From Phenylobacterium sp. RIFCSPHIGHO2_01_FULL_69_31 (GTDB lineage Bacteria; Pseudomonadota; Alphaproteobacteria; Caulobacterales; Caulobacteraceae): 64,000 bases of DNA. The notes under the pieces were generated by a model. It saw nothing but the letters and a program-made list of their open reading frames with translations, was not told the DNA's origin and did not search any database. Shown piece after piece: positions 14,951-22,872 of this stretch. A program made the translations under genes and the position numbers. The DNA lies in NCBI RefSeq assembly GCF_001824475.1, contig NZ_MHXN01000039.1, positions 62,001 through 126,000 on the forward strand. Direction: 5' to 3'. How positions within the stretch are numbered: the first letter of the stretch is position 1; every line of letters begins with the position of its first letter.

Positions 14951-16144
14951 ATGAGCATCAAAGGCAAGGCCTACCTGATGGGGGCCTACGAGCACCCGAC
15001 GCGCGACGCGCCCGACAAGACCACGGCCCAGCTCCACGCCGAGAGCGCGCGCGGCGCCCTGGAGGACGCGGGCCTCGGGTTCGACGACGTGGACGGCTAT
15101 TTCTGCGCGGGCGATGCGCCCGGGTTCGGCGCCATGTCCATGATCGACTACATGGGCCTGAAGAACGTCCGCCACATGGACACCACCGAGACCGGCGGCT
15201 CGTCCTACATCCTGCACGTGGCCCATGCCGCCCAGGCGATCGCCGCCGGCAAGTGCCAGGTGGCCCTGATCACCCTCGCCGGCCGGCCCCGCAACGGCGG
15301 CAACCGTCCGGGCGCCAGCATGGCCGGCGGCCCCCGCGGGCCGGGTCTCAGCGACGGCGCGCCAGAGGCCGGCTTCGAGAGCATCTACGGCGGCTCGACC
15401 CACAACACCTACGGCATGTGCGCCATGCGCCACATGTACGAGTACGGCACCACCTCCGAGCAGCTCGCCTGGATCAAGGTGGCCGCCAGCCACCACGCCC
15501 AGTGGAACGAGCACGCCTTCCTCAAGAACGTGGTCACGGTCGAGGAGGTGGTGTCCAGCCGCATGATCTCCGACCCGCTGCACCTCCTGGACTGCTGCGT
15601 GGTCACCGACGGCGGCGGCGCCCTGATCGTCACCTCGCCCGAGATCGCCAAGAGCCTGAACCGCCCCAAGGTGCGCGTCCTGGGCGCCGGCGAGGCCCCC
15701 AAGGTGCAGCAGGGCGGCAAGCTGGACCTCACCTATTCCGGCGCCGTCTGGTCGGGCCCCCGCGCCTTCGAGGAGGCGGGCGTCACGCCGGCCGACATCA
15801 AGTACGCCTCCATCTACGACAGCTTCACCATCACCGTGCTGATGCAGCTGGAAGACCTGGGTTTCTGCAAGAAGGGCGAGGGCGGCAAGTTCGTCGCCGA
15901 CGGCAATCTCATCTCGGGCGTCGGCAAGCTTCCGTTCAACACCGACGGCGGCGGCCTCTGCAACAACCACCCCACCAACCGCGGCGGCATCACCAAGGTG
16001 ATCGAGGCCGTGCGCCAGCTCCGCGGCGAGGCGCACCCCAAGGTCCAGGTGCCGAACTGCGACCTGGCCATCGCCCACGGCACGGGCGGCTCGCTGGGCG
16101 TGCGCCACGGATCGGCGACGGTGATCATGGAACGGGAGGCCTAA
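14951..16144 (+). CDS. Thiolase-fold protein without catalytic cysteines, Ltp2-like aldolase candidate
   Basis: 397 residues with the thiolase/SCP-x fold. The position of the nucleophilic Cys reads DTTETGGSSYI instead of a Cys-containing motif, and the C-terminal Cys position reads AIAHGTGGSLGVRHG. The conserved NTDGGGLCNNHPTNRGG loop keeps its His. Members lacking both cysteines and encoded next to a DUF35 protein include Ltp2, which with a DUF35 partner performs retro-aldol cleavage of acyl-CoA side chains. The DUF35 gene follows after 3 nt. Automatic pipelines would call this acetyl-CoA acetyltransferase, but thiolysis is unlikely. The substrate is unknown. Confidence 0.8.
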   Translation: MSIKGKAYLMGAYEHPTRDAPDKTTAQLHAESARGALEDAGLGFDDVDGYFCAGDAPGFGAMSMIDYMGLKNVRHMDTTETGGSSYILHVAHAAQAIAAGKCQVALITLAGRPRNGGNRPGASMAGGPRGPGLSDGAPEAGFESIYGGSTHNTYGMCAMRHMYEYGTTSEQLAWIKVAASHHAQWNEHAFLKNVVTVEEVVSSRMISDPLHLLDCCVVTDGGGALIVTSPEIAKSLNRPKVRVLGAGEAPKVQQGGKLDLTYSGAVWSGPRAFEEAGVTPADIKYASIYDSFTITVLMQLEDLGFCKKGEGGKFVADGNLISGVGKLPFNTDGGGLCNNHPTNRGGITKVIEAVRQLRGEAHPKVQVPNCDLAIAHGTGGSLGVRHGSATVIMEREA

Positions 16145-16147
16145 CCG

Positions 16148-16546
16148 ATGTCCGAACTGATGACCCGGCCGGTCCCGGCCCCCGCCGTCACCCTCGAGAG
16201 CAAGCCGTTCTTCGACGCGGCCGAACAGGGGAAGTTCCTGATCAAGCGCTGCACGGCCTGCAAGGAAGCCCACTGGTATCCGCGCACGATCTGCCCCTTC
16301 TGCCACTCGGACCAGACGGTCTGGGAGGAGAGCCCGGGCGAAGGCGTGGTCTACAGCTTCTCGATCATGCGCAAGTCGCCGAGCGGCCCCTACGCCCTGG
16401 CCTACGTCACCCTCGCCGAGGGCCCCAATGTCCTAACCAACGTCGTCGACGTGGCGCCCGAGGACCTGAAGATCGGCATGGCCGTGAAGGTGAAGCTCCA
16501 GCCCACCGAGGGCGGCCCGCCGGTTCCGGTGTTCGTGCCGGCGTAA
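16148..16546 (+). CDS. DUF35 zinc-ribbon/OB-fold protein, partner of the thiolase-like protein
   Basis: 132 residues. A four-Cys zinc ribbon at about 37-56 (CTACKEAHWYPRTICPFC) is followed by an OB fold (GEGVVYSFSIMRK through VKVKLQP). This is the DUF35 family, the obligate partner of Ltp2-like aldolases and of some thiolase or HMG-CoA synthase-like enzymes. It probably binds the acyl-CoA or stabilises the catalytic dimer. It starts 3 nt after the upstream stop, indicating one operon and a fixed complex. Two inverted copies of a palindromic repeat follow immediately. Confidence 0.9.
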   Translation: MSELMTRPVPAPAVTLESKPFFDAAEQGKFLIKRCTACKEAHWYPRTICPFCHSDQTVWEESPGEGVVYSFSIMRKSPSGPYALAYVTLAEGPNVLTNVVDVAPEDLKIGMAVKVKLQPTEGGPPVPVFVPA

Positions 16547-16563
16547 AGCCTGCCCGAACAGTT

Positions 16564-16609
16564 GCTCCCCCTCTGGGGGAGCTGTCGGCGAATGCCGACT
16601 GAGGGGGTC
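16564..16609 (+). repeat. Palindromic intergenic repeat, copy A1
   Basis: A two-hairpin element: an 8-bp stem GCTCCCCC/GGGGGAGC, then GTCGGC/GCCGAC, then the tail TGAGGGGGTC. It faces copy A2 head to head, so both tails (GGGGGTC and GACCCCC) point inward. It follows the DUF35 gene, where it may end transcription. Confidence 0.75.
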
Positions 16610-16627
16610 CGCTCAAACGCTCGGGAT

Positions 16628-16672
16628 GACCCCCTCCGTCGCCTTCGGCGACACCTCCCCCGATGGGGGAGG
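16628..16672 (-). repeat. Palindromic intergenic repeat, copy A2
   Basis: On the minus strand: CCTCCCC/GGGGAGG hairpin, then GTCGCC/GGCGAC hairpin, then GGAGGGGGTC. The order and spacing match A1 and the element inside imuB at 47.1 kb. It ends 2 nt before the stop codon of the convergent kinase-like gene. Confidence 0.75.
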
Positions 16673-16674
16673 AA

Positions 16675-17220
16675 CTACGCGCCCTCCGCCGCCAACCTCG
16701 CGATCAGCGGCCCGGCCTCCCGCGGATGCCTCAGCCTGTACTTCGCCAGATGCGCCAGCGCCGGGTCGGCCATCTCCGCGTCGATGCGTTTCCGGCGCCC
16801 CTCATAGGTGTCCCACGCCCAGCGGATGGGATGCTCCTTGTCGAGCCAGCGCACGAAGGTCTCGGTGTTGCCCGTCCCCGGCCACAGCTCCCGCCCCGTC
16901 CACGCCCGATCGAACGAACGCCGGAACACCCGCGCCATCACCACCCACTTCGGATAGTCCAGCCAAACCGCGTGCGTCGCCCGCGCCAGGATGATCGGCC
17001 GCACCTTGGAATAGTTGCCGCAACTCACCCAGGCCTCACCGGCCGCCGCTGCGCTCACCCGCCGCTGGAACTCCTCCGGCTCGTTGCGGTGCAGGTCGTA
17101 CCACCCCGCCTGCCAGTTGATCGCATCCAGGTCGATATGTCGCGCGCCGATGGCCGTCGCCAGCGTCGCGGCAAAGGTCGTCTTCCCCGATCCGGAGGTG
17201 CCGCTGACTGTGACGCGCAT
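16675..17220 (-). CDS. P-loop kinase-like protein (FlaR/topology-modulation type)
   Basis: 181 residues starting MRVTVSGTSGSGKTT, so the Walker A motif (GTSGSGKT) begins at residue 7. The later LDAINWQAGW, WVSCGNYSKVRPIILARATHAVWLDYP and RKRIDAEM segments match the small adenylate-kinase-like family often annotated as DNA topology modulation protein FlaR. It probably phosphorylates a small molecule; the topology name has weak biochemical support. The upstream in-frame extension was rejected because the P-loop is normally at the very N-terminus. Confidence 0.8.
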   Translation of the reverse strand: MRVTVSGTSGSGKTTFAATLATAIGARHIDLDAINWQAGWYDLHRNEPEEFQRRVSAAAAGEAWVSCGNYSKVRPIILARATHAVWLDYPKWVVMARVFRRSFDRAWTGRELWPGTGNTETFVRWLDKEHPIRWAWDTYEGRRKRIDAEMADPALAHLAKYRLRHPREAGPLIARLAAEGA

Positions 17221-17426
17221 GCCTTCAATCCTGATCGTCCCAGGGCCCGCTTTGCGGAACGCGCCCATCAGGTCAACCGTCAGGCGTCGGGGCAAAGGTG
17301 GTCCGGCAGGGGCTACCAGCCATCTCAGTCCCAAGACCTCCGTCTGCACCTCAAGCTTCCTTGGACTGCTCTGGCGGGGTCCGGAATGCGCGAGATGCGC
17401 GGCCGGCGCAGCGGTAGTTCGGAGCC

Positions 17427-18665
17427 ATGCCCGACTTCCGAAAAGACAGCGCCGCCCCGCGGCCGACACACCTGAACGCCGGCAACATCCTGTTCCTGGC
17501 CTCAGCCGCCGCCGTGGCGACCTCGACCAGCTACACGGTTCAGCCGGAGATTCGCGTCATTGCGGCAGACTTGAGTGCGTCGCTCTCCACCACCAGCGCC
17601 GCTGCGGGCCTGCCAATCCTTGGCTACATGTTGGGGTTGGCCCTGCTGGTCCCGCTTGTTGATCGCGTCCGGGCCTACGTCTTGGTGCCCGCACAGCTTG
17701 TGGCCCTCGCCGGGGCGCTGCTCCTGACGTCGGTCGCGAATACCGTGATCGTCTTCGGAACGGGCCTCTTCCTGTCCGGAGTCTGCGCCAGCACCGGGGC
17801 GCAAATGAGCACGCTTGCGGCGAAGCACTCGCCACCCGACCGCCAGGGCCGCGCCCTGGGCTGTGTCACGGCAGGCATATCCGCGGGAATCCTCTTTGGC
17901 CGAATGATCGGCGGCGGCCTTACCGACCTTGTGGGGTGGCGCGCCATGCTTCTCCTGGTCGCGGTGGCCTGCGTGCTCTGCGCCGTGGTCGGCCGGGCGG
18001 TACTTCCCCGGCACATCGAACGCCAGTCGGGGTCGTGGCTGTCCGGGCTTCTGTCTGCGCCTCGGCTGTTGCGCACCCATCCGGACCTCTTGGTCACGTC
18101 AGCGGCCGGGGCGCTCTGGTTTTTCGCCTTCAGTCTCGTCTGGGTTGGCGTCTCTCTGGCGCTCTCCCTACCCCCTCATGGGTTGTCCCCGACGATGGTC
18201 GGGCTCTACTCGCTCGCGGGGGCCGCCGGGATGGCCGTGACGCCGTTGGCTGGCCGTTTGGCGGACCGCTTCGGCGCCCGCCCGATCGTATTGGGCGGTC
18301 TTGCGCTGGCGCTTGCCTGCACCTTGGCAATGACGCCAGCGCTGGGTCTCGCGCCCCTGTTGCTCATCGCTCTGGCGCTGTTCGACGCCGGACTCTTCGG
18401 TGCGCAGGTTGCCAATCAAAGCCGCGTGCTGAACATCGACCCCCTGCGGCCCGCGCAATTGAACAGCACCTACATGGTCATCTACTTCGTGGGGGGGAGC
18501 CTCGGCGCCGCAGCCGGCGGACCCATCGTGTCGTCACTCGGATGGCCGACGGCAGCGGGCGTCGCCGCCGCGGCGATCCTCATCGCGCTCGTGCTCTATA
18601 TCCCGCGGCGACGCTTGCCCCTTGCGAGATCCGCGGAGGCGGGCGCGCCTGCGGTCGGTGAATGA
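17427..18665 (+). CDS. MFS transporter, YnfM/drug-efflux-like
   Basis: 412 residues with about 12 membrane helices. The loop motifs are GRALGCVTAGISAGILFGRMIGGGLTDLVGWR, with the helix 5 antiporter-type G-x-x-x-G pattern, and GRLADRFGARP between helices 8 and 9. Residues 1-15 are cytoplasmic. It is probably an exporter. By eye the codons use more A/T-ending forms (ttg, gtt, cct) than neighbours, hinting at different ancestry or relaxed expression. It is divergent from the kinase-like gene with about 200 bp between, and no regulator is next to it. Confidence 0.83.
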   Translation: MPDFRKDSAAPRPTHLNAGNILFLASAAAVATSTSYTVQPEIRVIAADLSASLSTTSAAAGLPILGYMLGLALLVPLVDRVRAYVLVPAQLVALAGALLLTSVANTVIVFGTGLFLSGVCASTGAQMSTLAAKHSPPDRQGRALGCVTAGISAGILFGRMIGGGLTDLVGWRAMLLLVAVACVLCAVVGRAVLPRHIERQSGSWLSGLLSAPRLLRTHPDLLVTSAAGALWFFAFSLVWVGVSLALSLPPHGLSPTMVGLYSLAGAAGMAVTPLAGRLADRFGARPIVLGGLALALACTLAMTPALGLAPLLLIALALFDAGLFGAQVANQSRVLNIDPLRPAQLNSTYMVIYFVGGSLGAAAGGPIVSSLGWPTAAGVAAAAILIALVLYIPRRRLPLARSAEAGAPAVGE

Positions 18666-18815
18666 GCCGCCTGAGGAGGGCTCGAGTCCTTGCCAAGTGG
18701 GCAAAGGCTCGGTCCGAATTGCGCCGCAGGCGTGTTTCGGGGTCACGTCAGAAGAGGACGCACCCCCGCCCACCAAACCTTGCTTTCCGCGCCACCTCAT
18801 GTTCCTTTTTCGTTC

Positions 18816-19439
18816 ATGCCCGCCCCGCCCGACATGGCCGAACGGCATGCGCGCGTCCTGGCTCGGTTGACCGAGCTGGGGCTGGCGCTGGCTGAGCAGA
18901 CGTTCGAGGACGCGCAAGGCGCCGAGACGCCGGCCGAGCGGATGGAGGCGGTGAAGGCGTTCCACACCGTCTCGCGCTCGGTGCGCCAGTGCGTGGCGCT
19001 GGAGGCGCGGCTGGTCCGCCAGCAGGCGCAGGACGCGCGCGAGGCCGAGCGGGCGCTGGCGGCCGCGCCGCCGCGCAAGCCGGGCGGCGCCGAACTCTCC
19101 CGGCGTATCTCGGCGGTGCGCGACGCCGTCACCCGCGTCATCTGGCACGAGGTCGAGGACGACGAGTCCGCCGCCTGGCTGGAGGAGATGCTGGACGAGG
19201 GCATCGCCTCCGATTGCGTGCGTGACGACTTCTGCGCCGAGCCGCTGGACGATCACATCGCCCGCCTCTGCCAGGAAATGGGCCTTTCGGAAGACGCCGC
19301 ACTCAATTGGCGCGACCTGCCCGACCCGCCCGCGCCGCCCCCTGTCCCCGACGAGGACAACCACGACGATCCGCCGGACGACACGGCCTCGCCACCGGCC
19401 GACGCCCCGCCGGAGCCCCCACCGCAGAACTCGGGCTGA
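18816..19439 (+). CDS. Hypothetical protein with Pro/Asp-rich tail
   Basis: 207 residues; MAERHARV six codons later is an alternative start. Residues about 10-90 are predicted long helices rich in Ala, Arg and Glu (coiled-coil-like). The middle has VTRVIWHEVEDDESAAWLEEMLDEG, and the last 45 residues are a low-complexity Pro/Asp/Ala tail. There is no signal peptide or enzyme motif. It resembles acidic conserved hypothetical proteins of Caulobacterales, but I do not recognise a named family. It ends before a large perfect inverted repeat. Confidence 0.6.
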   Translation: MPAPPDMAERHARVLARLTELGLALAEQTFEDAQGAETPAERMEAVKAFHTVSRSVRQCVALEARLVRQQAQDAREAERALAAAPPRKPGGAELSRRISAVRDAVTRVIWHEVEDDESAAWLEEMLDEGIASDCVRDDFCAEPLDDHIARLCQEMGLSEDAALNWRDLPDPPAPPPVPDEDNHDDPPDDTASPPADAPPEPPPQNSG

Positions 19440-19478
19440 CGACGCCGGGCCCCGGCGCGTCAGCGCCCGAAAGACCTC

Positions 19479-19555
19479 ACCGCAGAAAACGCAGAATGAC
19501 GCGGAAGCGGGCCGTGCCTGCTGCGCCTTCGGCGTCATTCTGCGTTTTCTGCGGT
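19479..19555. repeat. 24-bp perfect inverted repeat with TTCTGCGTTTTCTGCG core
   Basis: The left arm 19479-19502 and right arm 19532-19555 are perfect 24-nt inverted copies around a 29-nt loop. Each arm contains the unit gcagaaaacgcagaa. It lies between two convergent genes, so it can act as a bidirectional terminator, but it lacks T-runs and looks like a dispersed repeat unit placed in both orientations. Translated in passing it gives the SASFCVFCG peptide seen in many spurious ORFs of GC-rich genomes. Confidence 0.85.
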
Positions 19556-19594
19556 TTCAACGAGAGCGCCTGCGGCGCGCGGGGCTCCGGCCGT

Positions 19595-20812
19595 TCAGGC
19601 CTCCTCGCCCGCGCTCACCTCGGCCAGCACCTCATCCGTGTGCTCGCCCAGCTTGGGTGGGTGGCGGCGGATGTTGGAGGGGGTCTTGGAGAACTTCACC
19701 GGCGGCTTCATCAGGCGATAGGCGCCCAGGTCCGGATGCTCGTACCCCTCGAAGAAATCGACCGCCTTCAGGTGCGGGTCGTCCGGCAACTCGTCCAGGG
19801 TGTTGGTCTTCACCACCGGGATCGACAGGGGCTTCAGGATATCCAGCCACTCCTGGGTCGTCTTGGTGGCCGCCGCCTTCTCGATGAGGCCGTAGAGTTC
19901 CTGGATGTGCTTGGCCCGGGTCCCGTAGTCGGCGAACCGCGGATCGGACTGGATCAGGTCGCCATAGCCGGCCGCCTGGAAGAACATGTCCCACTGCTTG
20001 TCGGTGTAGGGCAGCAGGCCGATGTAGCCGTCCTTGGTCCTGTACGGCTTGCGGTTCGGGTTGATCACCCGCTGATACCCCCACTGGCCGGTCGGCGGCT
20101 GGAAGGTGTGGTCGTAGAGGTGCTCCACCAGCAGGAAGCTGGTCACGCACTCGAACATCGGGACCTCGACGAACTGGCCCTCGCCCGTCCGCTCCCGGTG
20201 CAGCAGGGCGGCCGTGACCGCCTGGGAGAGGAACAGGCCCGAGACCTTGTCCGCGACCAGGGTCGGCAGGATGCGCGGCGTCGGCTGCCCGTCCGTGCGG
20301 CCCAGGATGTCGGCGCAGCCCGAGGCGGACTGGATCAGGTCGTCATAGGCCGGCTCACCGGCATAGGGCCCGTCCGAGCCGTAGCCGGCCGCGTGGACGA
20401 AAACGATGTCCGGCTTTATCGCGGCCACCTCCTCGTAGGAGAGGCCCAGCCGCTTCATGCCCTCGTAGCGGACCGAGGAGGCCAGCACGTCGCACGACTT
20501 GATCAGCCGGCGCATGGCGCGCTTGCCGGCCTCGGACTTCATGTCCACCAGCACCGAGCGCTTGTTGCGGTTGATGGTCAGGAAGATCGGCCCCATGCCC
20601 CGGGGCGCGCCCTCGGGCAGGTGGCCCGCCCAGCGCATGATGTCGCCGCCGTCGCCGCGGCCCGAGCCGGGGTCCTCCACCTTGATCACGTCCGCGCCCT
20701 GGTCGGCCAGGATCTGGGTGCCGTAGGCGCCGTTGACCACGCTGGTCAGGTCCAGGATGCGGATGCCGGCCAGCGGCCCGGTCGGCTTGGAGCCCATGGT
20801 CTTGGCGGTCAT
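19595..20812 (-). CDS. CaiB/BaiF family III CoA-transferase
   Basis: 405 residues. The start LAGIRILDLTSVVNGAYGTQILADQGADVIKVE and the segment PAYDDLIQSASG, which contains the catalytic Asp of the family, are diagnostic. These enzymes move CoA between organic acids through an aspartyl anhydride. The ribosome binding site is GAGGGAA. It lies 9 nt downstream of the iclR-type gene on the same strand and is divergent from the acyl-CoA dehydrogenase/crotonase unit. It probably activates the organic acid that those enzymes then oxidise. The actual acid is unknown. Confidence 0.92.
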   Translation of the reverse strand: MTAKTMGSKPTGPLAGIRILDLTSVVNGAYGTQILADQGADVIKVEDPGSGRGDGGDIMRWAGHLPEGAPRGMGPIFLTINRNKRSVLVDMKSEAGKRAMRRLIKSCDVLASSVRYEGMKRLGLSYEEVAAIKPDIVFVHAAGYGSDGPYAGEPAYDDLIQSASGCADILGRTDGQPTPRILPTLVADKVSGLFLSQAVTAALLHRERTGEGQFVEVPMFECVTSFLLVEHLYDHTFQPPTGQWGYQRVINPNRKPYRTKDGYIGLLPYTDKQWDMFFQAAGYGDLIQSDPRFADYGTRAKHIQELYGLIEKAAATKTTQEWLDILKPLSIPVVKTNTLDELPDDPHLKAVDFFEGYEHPDLGAYRLMKPPVKFSKTPSNIRRHPPKLGEHTDEVLAEVSAGEEA

Positions 20813-20821
20813 GCGTTCCCT

Positions 20822-21562
20822 CTACGTGTGTTCCAGCCGGTCGATCATGGCCTGGAGCTCGGCCACGATCGCCTGTTGTTTCTCTTCCAGCCGTGCGACC
20901 CGGCCGGCCACGCCCACCGCGGCCACCCGCCCGAACGGGCCCTTGGGCAGGGCCGCGCCGATGATGCCGAGGCCCGGCGAGATGCTGTTCTTCGAGAAGG
21001 CGTAGCCCCGGGCGCGGACCTCGTTGACCCGAGCCATCAGCTCCTCGCGCGACTGCATGGCGCCGTCGCCGGACACGTTGATCCGCCGGCGCAGCCGCTC
21101 GATCTCGGCGTCCTTCTTGGCGGACAGCAGGACCAGGCCCATCCCCGAGCGCGCCAGCGGGCGCAGCGTGCCCGGCGGGGCGCGGAACTGCAGCGGTTCG
21201 GCCGAATGTATGACGTGGACATACTGGGCATGCAGGTCGCTCTGCACCGCCAGCACCACCGTCTCGTCCACCTTGCGGTGGAGGTCCTCCAGCGCGGACA
21301 GCAACGGGCCTTCGCCGAACAGGGCCGCCGGCACCCAGCTTCCCAGCACCGCGATCCGCATGGTCGGGAAATAGGTCCGCCGCTCGCGGTCGTAGTCCAG
21401 GTAGCCGAGGGCCACGAGCGACTTCATCAGGGCCGAACCGCTGGAGGTGGGGTAGCCCAGCTCCTCCAGGATTTCCTTCAAGGCCAGGGGACGGCGCTGG
21501 CGCGCGAAGACTTCCAGGATCTCCAGCGCCCGCTGCGCAGACTTCACCGCTCCTTCGGCCAC
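20822..21562 (-). CDS. IclR family transcriptional regulator
   Basis: 246 residues from a GTG with ribosome binding site AAGGGG; the longer frame would translate the operator repeats. N-terminal winged helix: SAQRALEILEVFARQRRPLALKEILEELGYPTSSGSALMKSLVALGYL. The C-terminal effector domain includes GMGLVLLSAK and GLGIIGAALP. IclR proteins usually respond to a carboxylate or CoA-pathway metabolite. It likely controls itself, the CoA-transferase and the divergent acyl-CoA dehydrogenase operon through the two tandem sites at 21591-21628. Confidence 0.9.
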   Translation of the reverse strand: MAEGAVKSAQRALEILEVFARQRRPLALKEILEELGYPTSSGSALMKSLVALGYLDYDRERRTYFPTMRIAVLGSWVPAALFGEGPLLSALEDLHRKVDETVVLAVQSDLHAQYVHVIHSAEPLQFRAPPGTLRPLARSGMGLVLLSAKKDAEIERLRRRINVSGDGAMQSREELMARVNEVRARGYAFSKNSISPGLGIIGAALPKGPFGRVAAVGVAGRVARLEEKQQAIVAELQAMIDRLEHT

Positions 21563-21590
21563 AGAAGCCCCTTGGTCCAGATACGAGGCA

Positions 21591-21628
21591 ATTCGATCCA
21601 CATATATGGAAATTCGATCCACATATGG
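21591..21628. promoter_or_regulatory. Two tandem operator-like repeats in the iclR/acyl-CoA dehydrogenase gap
   Basis: ATTCGATCCACATAT occurs at 21591 and again at 21612, exactly 21 bp apart (two helical turns). Each is followed by a GG that completes an imperfect CCA..TGG dyad. They sit in an AT-rich patch between divergent genes, as expected for cooperative IclR-type binding sites. Confidence 0.65.
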
Positions 21629-21705
21629 GCGATTGTCTATAGAGCTAGTATCCCTTCGCCGAGGCCTGTTCAATGGCCCGAAAACAGGACCGAAGGGGAG
21701 GCGCC

Positions 21706-22872
21706 ATGCATTTCGAGCTCTCGGAAGAGCACCGGATGCTCAAGGACCTGGTGCAGAAGTTCGTTCGCGACGAGCTCATGCCCCTGGAGGCCGCCGTCAT
21801 GGCCCGCGAGGCCGAGGGCAAGGGCCTCTACCTGCCCCCCGAGGACCAGCAGCGGCTGGACGCCAAGGCCCATGAGCTGGGCCTGTTCGGCCTGGACGCG
21901 CCGGAGGACGTGGGCGGGTCCGACCTGCCGATGCTGGCGATGGTCGGCGTGGAGGAGGAGATCGGGCGCTGCGTTACGCCCTACACCCTGCCGCCGGACA
22001 GCCCGAACCTGCGGATGCTGATGGCCACGGTGAACGACCGGCAGCGCGAGGCCTACCTGGCCCCCTACGTGGCCGGTAAGACCGTGTCCGCCATCGGTAT
22101 TTCCGAGCCTGGGGCGGGATCCGACCCCGCCGCCATGACCACCTCGGCGGTCCGCGACGGCGACGACTGGGTGATTAACGGCCGGAAGATCTGGATCACG
22201 CGGGCTCAGGACGCCGACTTCACGATCCTGATGGCCGTCACCGACAAGGCGAAGGGCGCCCGCGGCGGGATGAGCGCCTTCCTGGTCGACAAGGGCACGC
22301 CCGGCTTCAACGTCCTGCGGCGCATCCCGATGGTGGGGGGGCAGTACACCTACGAGATCGCCCTGGAGGACTGCCGGGTCGAGGGCTGGAAACTGCTGGG
22401 TCAGGAGGGGGCCGGGTTCGCACCCATGCAGGTGCGCCTGGGCACCCGGCGGATCCAGATGGCGGCCTGGTCCATCGGCATGGCCCAGCGGGCGCTGGAC
22501 ATGGTCATCGAGTACGCCCCCCAGCGGAAGACCTTCGGCATGCCGCTCTCGGAGCGCCAGGCGATCCAGTTCTGGGTGGCCGAGGCGGCGACCAAGATCC
22601 ATGCGGCGCGGCTGATGACCTACGACTGCGCCTGGAAGCTGGACAGCGGGCGTGACGTCCGCTCCGAGATCAGCATGATCAAGTGGTACGCCACCGAAAT
22701 GGCCTATGAGACGGTCGACCGGGCCATGCAGGCCTTCGGCGCCATGGGTATGACCAAGGAACTACCGCTTCAGCTCATGCAGGCGAAGCTGCGCACCATG
22801 CGAATCTATGACGGCCCTACCGAGGTGCATAAGTGGGTGGTGGCCAGGAACCTGTTGGGGACGAGACGATGA
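21706..22872 (+). CDS. Acyl-CoA dehydrogenase family protein
   Basis: 388 residues; AGGGGAGG ribosome binding site. The flavin- and substrate-loop motif GISEPGAGSD and the FAD-binding KIWITRAQDADF are clear. The C-terminal helix reads IYDGPTEVHKWVVAR: the usual catalytic Glu of the YEG motif is Asp369, as in the ACAD10/11-like subgroup that handles unusual acyl chains. It oxidises an acyl-CoA to enoyl-CoA and passes electrons to ETF. The ATGA overlap with the next gene shows a tight operon. Confidence 0.92.
   Translation: MHFELSEEHRMLKDLVQKFVRDELMPLEAAVMAREAEGKGLYLPPEDQQRLDAKAHELGLFGLDAPEDVGGSDLPMLAMVGVEEEIGRCVTPYTLPPDSPNLRMLMATVNDRQREAYLAPYVAGKTVSAIGISEPGAGSDPAAMTTSAVRDGDDWVINGRKIWITRAQDADFTILMAVTDKAKGARGGMSAFLVDKGTPGFNVLRRIPMVGGQYTYEIALEDCRVEGWKLLGQEGAGFAPMQVRLGTRRIQMAAWSIGMAQRALDMVIEYAPQRKTFGMPLSERQAIQFWVAEAATKIHAARLMTYDCAWKLDSGRDVRSEISMIKWYATEMAYETVDRAMQAFGAMGMTKELPLQLMQAKLRTMRIYDGPTEVHKWVVARNLLGTRR

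Noticed and set aside
14951..16144. Plain acetyl-CoA acetyltransferase call
   Set aside because: Both catalytic cysteine positions lack Cys and a DUF35 partner is present.
14486..16306. 606-codon open frame antisense to the thiolase-like and DUF35 genes
   Set aside because: GC-rich shadow; composition is the mirror of the real genes and it has no family motif.
19457..19600. SASFCVFCG-containing peptides at both sides of the inverted repeat
   Set aside because: They are translations of the repeat arms, not conserved proteins.
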